Shown here: piece after piece, positions 50,653 through 64,000 of the stretch
Layout of the letters: every line of letters begins with the position of its first letter
How positions within the stretch are numbered: the first letter of the stretch is position 1
NCBI GenBank assembly: GCA_037447605.1
Contig: CM074804.1
Span: 96,629 to 160,628 of the forward strand
Direction of reading: 5' to 3'
Length of the DNA stretch: 64,000 bases
From: Zygnema circumcarinatum
Taxonomy: Eukaryota; Streptophyta; Zygnematophyceae; Zygnematales; Zygnemataceae
Translations under genes and position numbers: made by a program
Notes under the pieces: model-generated
Database searches by the model: none
What the model saw: only the letters and a program-made list of their open reading frames with translations
What the model was told of the DNA's origin: nothing

Positions 50653-53600
50653 ATGGTGGCCGTTAGATGGCAGCTCTCCCACCAGCATCGTCATCTCGCG
50701 GCCTCCCCGAGGCCGACGTTTGGTTGTCGATTGCGCTCTGCGGCTGCGCAGGTCTCCGTTTTCCGTCTTTCTCCACCGATTTCCTTAAGCTGCAATGGAG
50801 CAGAACCGGTAACACTTTCTCCACTTTCACTTTTCTTTGCATGTTTCTGATTTCTCGTTGGAAAGGAAGCTGATAATTTGCATAATTTATATCATAATCT
50901 CTCTTGTCCTTGTAATATTCTTAATGTTTATCGTATGCATTTATCTTTTAAACAGTGTAACGTTATTGACGCATCTGCATTATCACCACAGCAGAAGTTA
51001 ACCATTCAAGTGACCTGTATTTAAACTTTCTTTAATCCGTTCATTAATAGTCGGTGCAATTTTCAAGTTCGTACTATAATGCTTTCCTGTTAGCATTCGC
51101 GTGAAATGCAGTTCGAAGTTTTGGAGTTTAAGCGCTTCGACGGCGAGGCCGCCACGGCTGCGGCTGCTATATCGGCTTTGGCGAGGAAGAGCTTACATGA
51201 TTCGACGCCTTCAGCACTCCGAGGACGCGCCGTCCTGCTGCTTTCAGATGTTTTTAGGGTTCTACAGGAAGATGGAAATGTTGGAGAAGACACATATACA
51301 TTGAAGGCTGGAAGTGAATCCATGGCCTTTTTGGCCAAGGCCGGAGCTCGAGTGGTGGTCGCAGGCCACTGGCAACGGAACAGACGGCTTCCATGTGATG
51401 ATTCCCGTTCACTTCGTGCAATAGCAGGTGCCAGTTTCTAGCACTGGGAACCTCTCTTTCCGAAAGACCAGTTGTATGAATGAAGCTAGTCTGCATTATG
51501 ATAATCTTACGATTGTTCTGATCGAAGCTACAATTTTTGGGTGGACAGTTTTTCCTGAAGTGAATGTTTGTTGCGTTGTTGTACTCATTGCAGATGCTTT
51601 GGAAGCCATTCTTGAAACTCCGGTGGCGTGCGCCTCAGCCTGCATTGGAGCTTCAGTAAAAAAATCAATCAAGTCCATGCCACCTGGCAGCGTGCTGCTG
51701 CTGCCACCTATAAATAAGCATAAGGAAGACGTTTCAAATAATGCGAAATTTGCCAGAGAACTGGTAGAGGAACTTGATGTTTTAGTGAACGACGCATTTT
51801 CCAGCTGCCACCGAGCACTAGCTTCCACGGTAGGGGTAGCACCATATGTGGATGAATGTATGGCGGGGTTTCGACTTCACAAGGAGCTGCAAGCGATTGA
51901 TCGAATCGTATCACGGACTGGACGTCCTTTAGTGGCCATTGCAAGTACCCTCTCGGCCCTTTTTATCTCCACATCAAATATGTAAGCAAAAAATGGCGAG
52001 ACTAGTATGTTATAAAGAACATGCAATCTATAATATGAAGGTTTGAGAAGTTTAGAGTTGATGCTGTTGATTTGGAGATCGGTAAGGAGAGAACATCAAA
52101 TCCATCGGATCTTGCTAAGAGGACTCGTAGCCCTAGAGTCAGGCTAGGGTCAATGCTCTTCTTTCACCTATCTCTCCTTTAAGGTCAAGCTTCATCCTTT
52201 TGGCAGGCTCGCACAAGGAAGGATACGCAGCACTTTTATGTTGTTAAAACCACGCTTAGGCTACTTGGCTCTAAACGAAGATTTCGAAGCCAAGGCCAAT
52301 TCTCATCCACGTTCTTTTTCCACAATTAAGACTGATCTCTCTCGTGCAGGTGGGAGGATCTCAAGTTTCGACACGGCTGCCTCTTCTACGGGCTCTGGTT
52401 GAGCACAGTGATCGCATTCTGGCTGTGGGGCCAATAGCTCCTCTGCTAGCAGGAGCATATCAGAATGAATCTTCAACTTGGGCTAATTCTGCACATTCGG
52501 AGTCCGAGTTGAGTTCAAACGAAGTCGGATCATTCCTCCACTATGCTGCGAAAAAAGGGTTGACTCCGTGCTTTCCGTCCATATCTCTAACAGAGATCGG
52601 CCCTCCAAGTGAGCTGCAAGGGACTCCTGAAGCTGTGGCATCGAACGAGGGATCTCTACCAGGTTCTTTACATTCTCTCCATTTTCTTTTTCTCTACCTT
52701 TGTTCTGCTTTTGCTGACCATCACGAGCCACTTGCTTATTTCTGCTTAAACGTGCGCCACACAATCCCTTTTATGCGTGTTAGCTGTTCTCCTTCATTTC
52801 AGTTCTTTTTTGTTTTGAGATTAGAGAAGTCTTTATCGTCGCAATAATGAAGTCTTTATCGTCGCAATAATGAAGTCAGTATTTCTATTTGTTGATAGGG
52901 ATCCTCTCTCCTACAACACTTACATGCAGCAGGGAAGTCCAAGTGGCAAGATTCTTCAAAGGCAGTAGGGTACACTTTTCCTTCCTTACACTTTCTACCT
53001 TAAAAAACATTCAAAATTTTATCACAATTTAAAGTCCATGGTAGTGCCTGGACAGTCATCTGAAACCTGCCTGTATCATCCTTTTGTGGCGTTCCCTACT
53101 CTAATGCATGAAGTGACCATCCTTAATTATTGAAAGCTAGAACCATTCTTAATGCTAGACACGTGCGTGACGGCGCTTGCAGACCATTTTATGGATGGGA
53201 GCCGCCTCTTCCCCAACATCCCTCGGAGGCAAGAAGGAGCTGAAAGTCCTAGCAGCTGCAGTGGCGATGCATGCAGCACAGGGGAGGTGTGAGGTGGTAG
53301 TGGCCAGCAGAGAGGCCGCTTCATTGTTGAAGGAAATAGGAGTGTCTTATCAAAGTCCACACTTTCACTACCTCAGTGGAGGAACCGCACTTATGGAGCT
53401 TCTGCAGGGGAGACGGCTGCCAGGTCTCGCCGCTTTAGATCTTGTTCGTACCTGAACCCGTCCCCCTTTTGGGAGTGAGGGCGGGAGTGAGAGGTGGAGG
53501 AGAGGGGATATGAAAGGGTAGCAATAGGAAAGTCGAGTTCTCAGCATTTTCGTGGTTCTTTGGAAATTGTGGAGGAACAGGCAGATGCAGCAGTTCCTGT

Positions 53601-55294
53601 ATGGAGTGAAGTCTTTGCGGATCCAACCCTGCCCCTTTCAGTGGACATTGGCTGTGGTGAGTTTTTTGTTTCCATTCATCGTTACGTTGGAGATTACGAG
53701 TTGCATGACTCTTTCTTCAGTTGTATAACCAAGGTTCTATGAGACGACAAAAGCTCTCTCTCCATTTCTGCCGCATGATTGTACCATGTGGGTATCTGCA
53801 GGTAATGGTGTTTTTCCACTCCAAATGGCCGCTCGTTTTCGAACGAGACGCAATTTCCTTGGCATCGAGATCATCCAGAAGGTTAATGCGACTTTCATAA
53901 GCGCCGTTTCTCCTTTTTATGCAGTTGAGCGGCTTATTATGTATCATACTGATTGACGCCATGTGCATCCTGAGAAGAGCTGCAGAATAGAGACAGAGAA
54001 AGAAAGAAAGAAAGGAATTGGAAAACAGAAATCAATTTGATCTCTTTTGGTGGTGGCTGATCCTGCAGCTGGTGGAGCGCTGTGTGGTAGGAGCAAAGAG
54101 CCTGCGGCTGCCGAATGCGTAAGTGCAAAGTTAAGCAATGGGCGAAAGAGTGCATGGATTTGATTGAGCAGGGTGTGATGATGGTTTTAAAAGTTGTATC
54201 GTGGAATGATGTTTGAATTAGTATTGTCCTTTTCCATTTGTAGAGTTCAGGTTGGAGGTCAGATTTCAATCATTATTTCCTCGGTGGTTTTTGAGTGCTA
54301 CCTTTTGGAACCTTACAGTTGAGTTGGAGGATGCAATTTTGCAGACATTTTGTATCTGCCAATGCCACCCATGCCCTTGGCCCTATTCTGAACTCCTATC
54401 CTGGCCCTCTCTCTCTGGTGGCGATACAGGTGACCCTCCAAAACTCATAAATTTCTAAAACCTCATGAACACATTTGTAAATCTTATTTGCTGGGAGAGG
54501 CTTTGCATTGCTGGTGTTTTCGTATGATTGGGATAGACACGGGTATGATGGACTTGAAACTGCAGTGAGACAGAAAGGAAGAAGAAAGGTTGGGGAGGGG
54601 GGGAGGGGGGATGAGCGGATTTAAGTGAGATGAATGTGCACGACGTTGGAAAATGTGTATTGACTTGGACTTGGGGGGTATGCAGTGTCCCGATCCGAGC
54701 TTTGCAAGACGGGATGACAGGTGGCGCATGCTCCAGCGCCCACTCATGGCTGCGATTGTGCGCCACCTTCAGCCGGGTGGGCTGGTGAGTGGTCGCAACA
54801 GAGAGAAGGAGGGGGGGGTTGAGGAGCTGAGGGGGAAGATAGAGGGAAAGACGGGGAAAGATCGAGATAGGGAGGGAGGTAGAGAAAACGGAAAGGAGGA
54901 GCGGAGATGGGGATGGAAGGGAAGGGAGTGATGGGGGAGAGGAGGGACGATAGGGGGAGAGAGGAAGAGCGCGAGCGCGAATTTCAAAGTGGTCAGTATT
55001 ACAGGATGTTTCCTTCTCATGTTTGGTGATGGTTGTGGGGCATGAAAGCAGATATTTTTGCAGTCAGACATAGAGGAGGTGACAAGGAGAATGCAGCGGA
55101 TGCTGGAAGGCTGCAGCAGGGGACTTGTTGAACTCAGTTCTCAGTATCATGGTCAAGGTAACAGCTATCTGTTGGAAAATCCATTCGACGCACCTACAGA
55201 TTGGGAGGCACATGTGACCGCGAGAGGTGGTCCTATGTATCGAGTTATGTATGTAAAGCTGGACTCCGCTTTAGAACAGGATAGTGTTACATAG
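50653..55294 (+). CDS. Fusion of a degenerate phosphoglycerate kinase with TrmB tRNA (guanine-N7)-methyltransferase
   Basis: Twelve exons join in phase: 50653-50808, 51112-51427, 51594-51940, 52350-52662, 52899-52969, 53183-53443, 53533-53656, 53802-53881, 54069-54118, 54345-54429, 54686-54784, 55052-55294; 2145 nt, 714 aa. Exon 1 is an Arg/Ser/Ala-rich leader, likely organellar. Residues about 53-460 follow the PGK fold: VNDAFSSCHRALASTVGVAP, RPLVAIVGGSQVS, TILWMGAA, LSGGTALMELLQGRRLPGLAAL. Most catalytic residues are lost. The C-terminal ~250 residues are TrmB: VDIGCGNGVFPLQMA (SAM site), NFLGIEI, ANATHALGPIL, SYPGPLSLVAIQCPDPSFARR, IFLQSDIEEV. It should make m7G46 in tRNA, probably in the plastid or mitochondrion. 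The joining intron between PGK exon 6 and TrmB (53444-53532) has a weak donor (CTT/gttcgt), so two genes is the alternative. Intron 3 is GC-AG. Confidence 0.82.
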
Positions 55295-56246
55295 ACGCAC
55301 GGTTGTGTTCTACTAGGGGCTCAATGGTTGAGAGGTTTGCTTACCGTTTGGATGTATTGATATTTTTCATTCTCTTTGTCCTCGCCTCATTATGGAGTTC
55401 ACGTTTCATGCAAGATTCCGCCAGTTGGGCAACTTGAGTGACCCAGAACGCAACATTCGTAACCGTGAGAAGAGACCACACTACTTTTCGCTCTGATTGA
55501 CATTTTTTGTTGCCCAATACAAGCGACGAAGACTTTAAGACACGCAGTATGACTAACAGCCAAGCTCCCATTTTCCTGCCCTAACCGTAAGCAACCACTT
55601 CTGGTAAACCGTCATCCATTGGGGCACTCACTGACTGCAGCCGCTGCCTGTAACCCTGCTATAGCGGTGCTTGCTTGAGAGAGATGGGAAGAGCCACGGA
55701 CGGCGTCGAGGACGTCACGGACGCCTTTCTTCGAGTACCGACGGCTCGAGTTTTACCCCCGAAGGATCAGTACGGACAAGTCAGTTGATGGCCGTACGGT
55801 ACAGCGCCCGTGGCTGCAAGTTGCGAGGTGCGGTCCGGGCCGTACCGTACGAAGGCGTACGGCCTTGGGCTGAGCGCGAGCAGTGGCAGTGGGCCTGCAA
55901 CGCTGGGCGGCCCCTCACTTGCAGGAAACTGCTGCGTGCTGGGAAGGAATCGCTCTCATCAAAAGAGTGAATAGAGAATCATCTGATGGTAGGAATGATA
56001 CCTGATTAATTCTATGATATTTAGGGTAAGGTTGCATGCTGTACTTTTTGTATCAAAGCGCAGGATTCTGATGGCGAAGCTGCTGATGCAAGAGGAGGTT
56101 GTCAAGCGGACAGGTGATGATGGTGATAGCTGATCAAATTGATCATTTTTTTCGGAGCTGAATAATTTTGAGGTTCTTATTTTTCATATTTCTGAATTTG
56201 CAGATATTGAAGTGCGGAGCAGCTACAGTGAAGAACTCTGGGAGCA
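55295..56246. other. Promoter/5' region of the alpha/beta hydrolase
   Basis: Contains GTACGG-rich sequence at 55790-55860 (GTACGGTACAG, CCGTACCGTACG). Two splice-like segments (56071-56113 and 56214 onward) would make a 5' leader with a short upstream frame overlapping the main ATG. No independent gene is supported. Confidence 0.45.
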
Positions 56247-57999
56247 ATGTCTACCGAGAGCAGCAATATCTCTGATGGGGTGACTAAATATGCGTACCTT
56301 GAAGGCGGAAGAAAAGTGGCTTATTTAGAGAAAGGATGTAATAAAGCGGAAGCGCAGAACTGTCTTCTCGTTCTGCACGGTGTCGGCTCTTCACGGCTCG
56401 CGAACATGCCTGGTGAGTCTTGAAGGGTGTCTTGCTTCAAGTGAAAAAGAATTGGACGGAAAAATTACGAGGTTTATAATTATTGAGTATTTGAATGCAG
56501 GTGATTTGCTTTCTTTTCCTTAACAGATGCTTGCAAGAGTGACATCAAGCGTAGAGTTAGCAGTGCTTTCAAGCTAAAAACGTTACCAGTTTGATGGTCA
56601 AGTAAAAAGCTACATTTAGCAGATACAAGAAGATTTCCCTCAAGAAGAGATTTGTTTGACGGTGTAAACAACCTTCCGTTGTCCTTTTAGCACGAAAACT
56701 CTGACGTTTGGCACGCTCGTCGCTGACTTTGATCATTGCTTGAACGCCTGCTTGCAGGAGTTAATGATAGGCTTCTGCAGGAATTTAAGGTGCGGCTGGT
56801 TTCTATTGACAGAGCAGGCTACGGACGTTCTGATCCCGCACACGACTTAACACTCGAGTCCGCTGCTCGGGACATTGCGAATCTCGGAGACGTTCTCGAA
56901 CTGGGCGACAAGTTTTGGCTGCTTGGATATTCAGGCGGCGGAGCTTACTGCTGGGCTGCTGCTCGGTACATTCCTGAGCGCGTGCAAGGAATCGCACTTT
57001 GGGCGCCCATTGGCAATTATCATTGGCAGGTGATCACTGTCAGTCCTGTAGCATGCCCAATACCCAATATGTGTACGTGAGATTTATCATATGCGGTTGG
57101 TACTTACTGCGTTGCCGGTTGCTGATGCATTTGGTGCAAATGTGTGCTCTTTTCCTGAATTCGAATCTACCGCTGCTTCTATGTGATTTACAGGGCATTA
57201 CAGACACCGCCCGCCTTGAAATGTTCAGTCATGCAAGAAGCGTCACCCGTTGGCTCATGAACATGGGCGGCTCGGTGCCTGGATGGATCACTCGTTTCTT
57301 TGTTGGCAGCTTTATCGTGCCGTTATCTGGAACTCCGTGGATGAGAAGGTGCCAGACAAGACTATCACTTCCAGACCGCAATCATTTGGCAGATCCTCGT
57401 GCAGCCGACATGATGGTGCGGGACAATCTTGAGTCGCTTGCCATGGGGAGGGCCGGAGCAGGCATGGCGAAGGTACACATTGGAATGCGTCCCTTTTCCA
57501 CCACTTTCTCTTAAGTTCACGTTATTACTTGTATACTCGTTAATGTCTTCACCATCTTGTAACAAACCGATCATGTTGAGGAATGAGATAGGTTCTGTAA
57601 GTCAATTCTTCCTTGCGAATCTTACCTTGCATTCAGGATTTGGAACTTTTCAACCGCCCCTGGGGCTTCGAGCTATCGGATATTGGGAATAAGTTTCCTG
57701 GTCCCATTCACATCTGGCAAGGAGAGGAGGATTGGCTCGTACCTGTGACACTTCAGCGTCATGTCGCACGCAGTCTTCCTAGCATAGTTCACTTACACGA
57801 ACTACCCGGAGAAGGCCACTTATCGTGGTTCTGCTTCAACGACGAAAGTCACAGGAAAGTCCTATCGACTCTTTTTGGAGGCTCGTCTGCAAATTCTGTG
57901 CAAGGAGCTACTGGAGTGGAGGGAGTTGTGGAGGGAACAAGCCGGGACGTCAGCGTTCAAGTGAAAACGGAAAAAGGCGCTATTTTTGGGAAGTTATGA
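56247..57999 (+). CDS. Alpha/beta hydrolase fold protein, plant type
   Basis: Four exons: 56247-56412, 56758-57029, 57194-57472, 57637-57999; 1080 nt, 359 aa, phases consistent. It belongs to the plant alpha/beta hydrolase group whose members carry a lid region and act as putative esterases or lipases; the substrate is unknown. Visible features are LEGGRKVAYLEKG (first strands), LLVLHGVGSS (oxyanion HG), SIDRAGYGRSDPA, the nucleophile elbow LLGYSGGGAY with catalytic Ser, WQGEEDWLVP with the likely acid residue, and ELPGEGHLSW with catalytic His. The whole triad is therefore present. No signal peptide at this start. A short upstream frame overlaps the ATG and might reduce translation. Confidence 0.9.
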
Positions 58000-58573
58000 C
58001 CTTCAGCTTTTTTAGAAACCTTGGTTTATCTTTGATGCTGCTTTGGCGGTCAAAGGATTCCGAGCGCGATTAGTTGGAAGCTTAAAACTGCACGGTTTTG
58101 CAGAGGGAGGAAGAGATGCAGTGTTAGTTAGACTCGAAGGAGAAGGTGCGAGTTGGAACTGTTTGGTTGAACCGGAGGCTCATTGTGTCCTGGCGGCAGC
58201 CGTAACTCTTGCGAGGACGTTAGGCTGTTAGCGGCGCTGCTCAAGCTCGTGCTTCAGCTGCCGTTGACATGGCGGACTCCATGCCCCTCTCCACCCCTGT
58301 GTGTGCTCGCGCCCGCCCACTGGTCCGTTGGACTTCGTTCGACCATCGCCACTTTTGCACGAGTGTGAACAAGACGGCGTCGCCATAGAGAGGTCGATCT
58401 TGCCAATCCACCCATCGTATCAGTGTGAACTGTGAAAGCGGTCCTCCACTGCGAGGCAGAGCCGAGTCACAGTCTGCGAATGTGCCTCGCCCCTCACCGT
58501 GTGTCCTCCCTCCTCCACTGCTCAGTATGGTCCCATAGATTCGATTTCACCTTCACTTTTTTTTGGGTGGCGG

Positions 58574-58751
58574 CATTCACTTCGGCAGCAGGCGGAGTGC
58601 CGCGTGTGCCGTATCGTACGGACAGGGCGCGCGTGCGTTTGTAACTTACAAACGCACTTACACATTCACTTCGGCAGCAGGCGGAGTGCCGCGTGTGCCG
58701 TATCGTACGGACAGGGCGCGCGTGCGTTTGTAACTTACAAACGCACTTACA
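58574..58751. repeat. 89-bp tandem duplication
   Basis: Two apparently identical units, 58574-58662 and 58663-58751, beginning CATTCACTTCGGCAGCAGG and ending in the small palindrome GTTTGTAACTTACAAAC plus GCACTTACA. Confidence 0.95.
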
Positions 58752-59701
58752 AATTGTAAGTGAACAGCAGTCAACGTTGTACGGCACTTTTTGTCGCGCA
58801 GCGGTTGCTATTGATCCGTATGGCGGTGGATCCCGATCGGATCTGGGCCGATTGGACGGTGTGGGGACCAGCTGGCGCCATGTGCCGCCACGTGGCGGTA
58901 GAGGCAACACCGGCACCGGTTGCCACGTCACACGCTCAGGCCTCGGAGGCGGGCGGGGGAGGGCTGTTGCCGGGCCCATCGGACGGCTGTGGATATCCGC
59001 ACTTGCAAGAGACGCATCCGCGCGAGCTGCGGTGGCTTGTCGCGAGTCACTTTCGTTTATCCCGCAAACGCCAAAAGAAGGCGAGTACCGTACTTGTTTG
59101 TCGTTTTCTTTTCGGGAGAACGGACCGCCCCTTGTGGGCTCACCCCCACGCGCCGGTCCCGGGCCCGAGAGGCGTGGTCGCCGCTGGGAAAAGGAAAGGC
59201 CAGGCCGCGTCCTGCCCGAGAAAGGCGGGCAGACAAAACTTACTGACAAATGCAGTCCGTACCGTATGCCGGGTTTACGGCACCGTACGGGTATTCCAAA
59301 AAAAAATTGGGGGGAGGAAAAAACCCGAAGATCGCGGAGGCCGTTTCCCTGTTCTCACGGGGAGGGAAAAAGAGAGAGGGCGATTTGCAATGCGATTCGG
59401 CGGAGGCCTCGATATGTCCGCTTTCTTGTCGTTTCTGCCGAGTTTTGAGCTCAGCGATGTCGGTTTCGCACGCGTGAATACACGAACCGACAAAAATATG
59501 TGGGCCCCACAGGTCACCTCCAGCCCTCGTTTTCCGGCAAGCTCAAAGGTGGCGCAAAGTCCTCCACTGGAATCAGGCCACGTTGGAAACCTGTGCGCGT
59601 ATTGAGCACGTATCTCAAGGAAATGTCGGTGGCTCGACTGTTGGAGTTCAGAAACGTCCATCCGTACGCCTCATAAGTACAAATCCGCTCCTGGGCTCCA
59701 A

Positions 59702-59727
59702 TTTTGTCGTTTCCCAAAACGACAAAA
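59702..59727. repeat. Perfect palindrome TTTTGTCGTTT, 11-bp arms
   Basis: TTTTGTCGTTT (59702-59712), four-base spacer, then AAACGACAAAA (59717-59727). The copia LTR contains the related TTTTGTCGTTTTCCC. Confidence 0.85.
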
Positions 59728-61236
59728 ATCTGCAATTCTTTTCAAACGGAACCCCTTCTGTCTTACTCGCGTTCACACTGCGGCTGTTTCCCCATTATTC
59801 GTCGTTCACATATTCACACGTGCGAAACCTCCCTGGGCCAATCGCATGCACGCAATCTTTTCCCGCGGCTTCAGTCGGCCTCCCTCCCTCCCGTTCAATC
59901 CCGGCGCTCTCCCGCACGTGTCCGTATCGCCCGACAGCAGCGCCACCAATCGTGTCCTTACGTTACACGCGCGAGAGTGCACGTCCGCGCTCTCCGCCAA
60001 TCACAGCGCGCGCCGCCCGCGACCAACGGACTTTTTGAAGGTTCAGATCATGCGGGCGATGACGTGGCACTGCCACGTGACCGCTTCCCTCTTGTAAAAT
60101 TGCGGAACCGATCGCCGGACGTGGCCCCCTACCGCTCACAGCCAATGGGAGCACGGCACCTGCGACGTGGCGACATATGGTTGGTCTTGCCCTCTAGGGT
60201 CTGTCGTATTCGCAAAACCGACCAGTCTGGTACAATGTTCGTACGAAATTCGTACACTGGTCGAATAGCGTGGCAGGGCCGTACAGGGAGACCTGTACGG
60301 ACACGCTGCGCAGGTTTCCCTTTGTCCGTTTTCGGTTTCCTTTCGGGCAAAACACGGGCAGCCGAAAACTGTTCGGCTGCCCGGCTAGTCTCGAGCACGT
60401 TAGGACGAACAGGTGCGCGGGGCCGGAGCTGCCCAGATGAGCGGGCAGAAAAAGAAACGTTTTAAGCTGCCCTTCGTCGGCCGCGACGAGGCGGCGCAAA
60501 TTTGGAGTTCGGCGTCGCGACACGCGTCCTTGCGCTCAGGGGGGCTCCGATGCAGCGCTGACGGGGCAAGCGAGGCGGGCGTGGGAGGGGAGGGAGAGGG
60601 GGAAAGAGAGAGAGCGGGGGAGAGAGAGGGAGAGGGAGAGGGGGAGAGATAGGGGGAGGGAGAGGGAAACGGATAGGGAGAGGGAGAGGGGGAGTGGAGA
60701 GAGGGGTAGGATTAGAGACAGGATGTTGTTGAGGCAGGGGCACGGAGAGAGGGGGCTAGAGGAAGGAGGAGAATAGGAAAGCTCTTTGAGGAGAGTGGTG
60801 GAGGGTGAGGTGGTAGGATAGGGGGGAAGGGGAGTCCAGAAAATGGAGAAGCCGACGGGAAGGGCAAAGGAAAGTAGTGGTAGGAGGACGAAGGGAGTGA
60901 GGGAAACAGAGAGGTAGAGAGAGGGAGAGGGCGAGAGACCGGACGTAAACAAGAGAGATGGAATGCGTGCAAGAGAGATAAAGGAATTCAGAGCGGACAC
61001 AGAGAGAAAGGCGTTGCAGGAGAGTGGCGACAGCTGGTGCCGTTGAACCACCGCGTCCTCCATTATGTCGTCCTCGATTCGAGAGAGAGAGAGAGCGTGA
61101 GAGCGAGAGAGAGAGAGCGATAGCCAAACTACAAATACATCCCGATACAACCACCCCCCTCCCCCTTCCCCTGCCTTCCCCCCTCCTCCCCCTCCAACAC
61201 CTTCTGCCTTTCCCCCGTATGTCCCCCCCTCCTCCA

Positions 61237-61276
61237 CCCCATCCCCATCCCCATCCCCATCCCCATCCCCATCCCC
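61237..61276. repeat. (CCCCAT)n array followed by CCCTAA motifs
   Basis: About six CCCCAT units, then telomere-like CCCTAACC at about 61277 and 61302-61311, just upstream of the ATG at 61330. Confidence 0.85.
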
Positions 61277-61329
61277 AACCCTAACCTTCATCCCCTCCCC
61301 CTAACCCTAATCCGGACACCCTCCGTCCC

Positions 61330-63797
<2,468 letters not shown>

Positions 63798-64000
63798 GTG
63801 AGAGATTTTAGGGAGGATTTTTTGGGGTTTCAGGGTCTTGCTTTTTGTAACTCGCCAATGATGCGATGGCTGTGGTCGAGGATGCGGGGGATGGCGACTG
63901 GACGAAGATTTCTTTTTGTCCTTTCTCAGTCTCTCTGTGTCTCTCCCCGCTCCTCTCTTCGTCTCTCCCTCCCTCCCTCCCTCCCTCCCTCCCTCCCTCC

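Larger units (their letters stand above)
58000..61329. other. GC-rich gene-free stretch
   Basis: About 3.3 kb without a gene I can support. It holds an 89-bp tandem duplication, a TTTTGTCGTTT palindrome, repeated GTACGG/CCGTAC motifs (59245-59290, 60240-60300), GGGAGA runs (60585-60710) and a small CCCCAT array. Several open frames of 80-280 codons reflect GC bias; they have no splice or family support. A frame opening MSGQKKKRFKLPFVGRDEAA at 60437 runs into the GA repeat and is not convincing. Confidence 0.5.

Noticed and set aside
54245-54265. A 7-base exon in TrmB after cattttgtag
   Set aside because: Direct splicing 54118 to 54345 gives LPNAHFVSANAT in phase, which matches the family; no micro-exon is needed.
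55671-55970. 99-codon frame upstream of the alpha/beta hydrolase
   Set aside because: Arg/Ser-rich GC-driven frame with no splice partner or recognisable motif.
58693-59605. Frames of 250-280 codons in the GC-rich gap
   Set aside because: All three plus frames and the minus strand are similarly open; composition looks like GC-biased noise and there are no family motifs.
63983-64000. CCCT repeat at the window edge as a possible telomere
   Set aside because: The unit is CCCT, like the other simple arrays here, and does not match the TTAGGG-type repeat.

Overview
This is nuclear DNA of a photosynthetic green eukaryote, most likely a streptophyte-type alga. The evidence is intron-rich genes with GT-AG introns, very plant-like proteins (the NADH dehydrogenase flavoprotein, cytochrome c1, S30, an AVT3-type transporter, a plastid IMPL1-type phosphatase, a plant-type alpha/beta hydrolase) and a Ty1/copia retrotransposon. 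One gene argues against an ordinary land plant: an animal/algal-type thioredoxin reductase whose C-terminus reads Gly-Cys-UGA-Gly-stop, with a SECIS-like hairpin in its 3' UTR. Coding exons were assembled by hand from reading frame, splice consensus and phase. For every named gene lying wholly in the window, the exon lengths add to a multiple of three and give the normal family length.

Layout: NDUFV1 3' end (+, 1-957); NOP2 rRNA methyltransferase (-, 1738-8474); a snoRNA-rich stretch with one H/ACA RNA and C/D-like elements each present twice (9.4-11.6 kb); an unrecognised 1117-aa acidic protein (-, 12739-16296), divergent from ARPC1 (+, 16912-21331); RPS30 (-, 22196-23045); cytochrome c1 (-, 24179-26968); the start of an unrecognised gene (27.8 kb) that runs into a 0.95-kb duplicate of part of ARPC1 and a long CCCATC array; a decayed acidic ORF region (29.8-30.8 kb); IMPL1 (+, 31939-35331), convergent with selenoprotein thioredoxin reductase (-, 36151-41413); a complete copia element with identical 315-bp LTRs (42350-47461); an AVT3-type amino-acid transporter (+, 47784-49851); a fused degenerate phosphoglycerate kinase plus TrmB tRNA-m7G methyltransferase gene (+, 50653-55294); an alpha/beta hydrolase (+, 56247-57999); a GC-rich gene-free stretch (58.0-61.3 kb); and the 5' part of an unrecognised low-complexity gene (+, 61330 onward).

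The genes are mostly unrelated housekeeping functions: respiratory complexes I and III, ribosome and tRNA maturation, actin nucleation, redox control and plastid inositol/histidinol-type phosphatase. There is no operon logic. Simple-sequence arrays (GGGA, GGGAGA, GGA, GA, CCCATC) cluster near gene starts and in introns. The most notable observations are the UGA-selenocysteine reductase with its SECIS candidate, the PGK-TrmB fusion whose kinase half has lost catalytic motifs, the half-tRNA-type primer site of the copia element, and the partial ARPC1 duplication.
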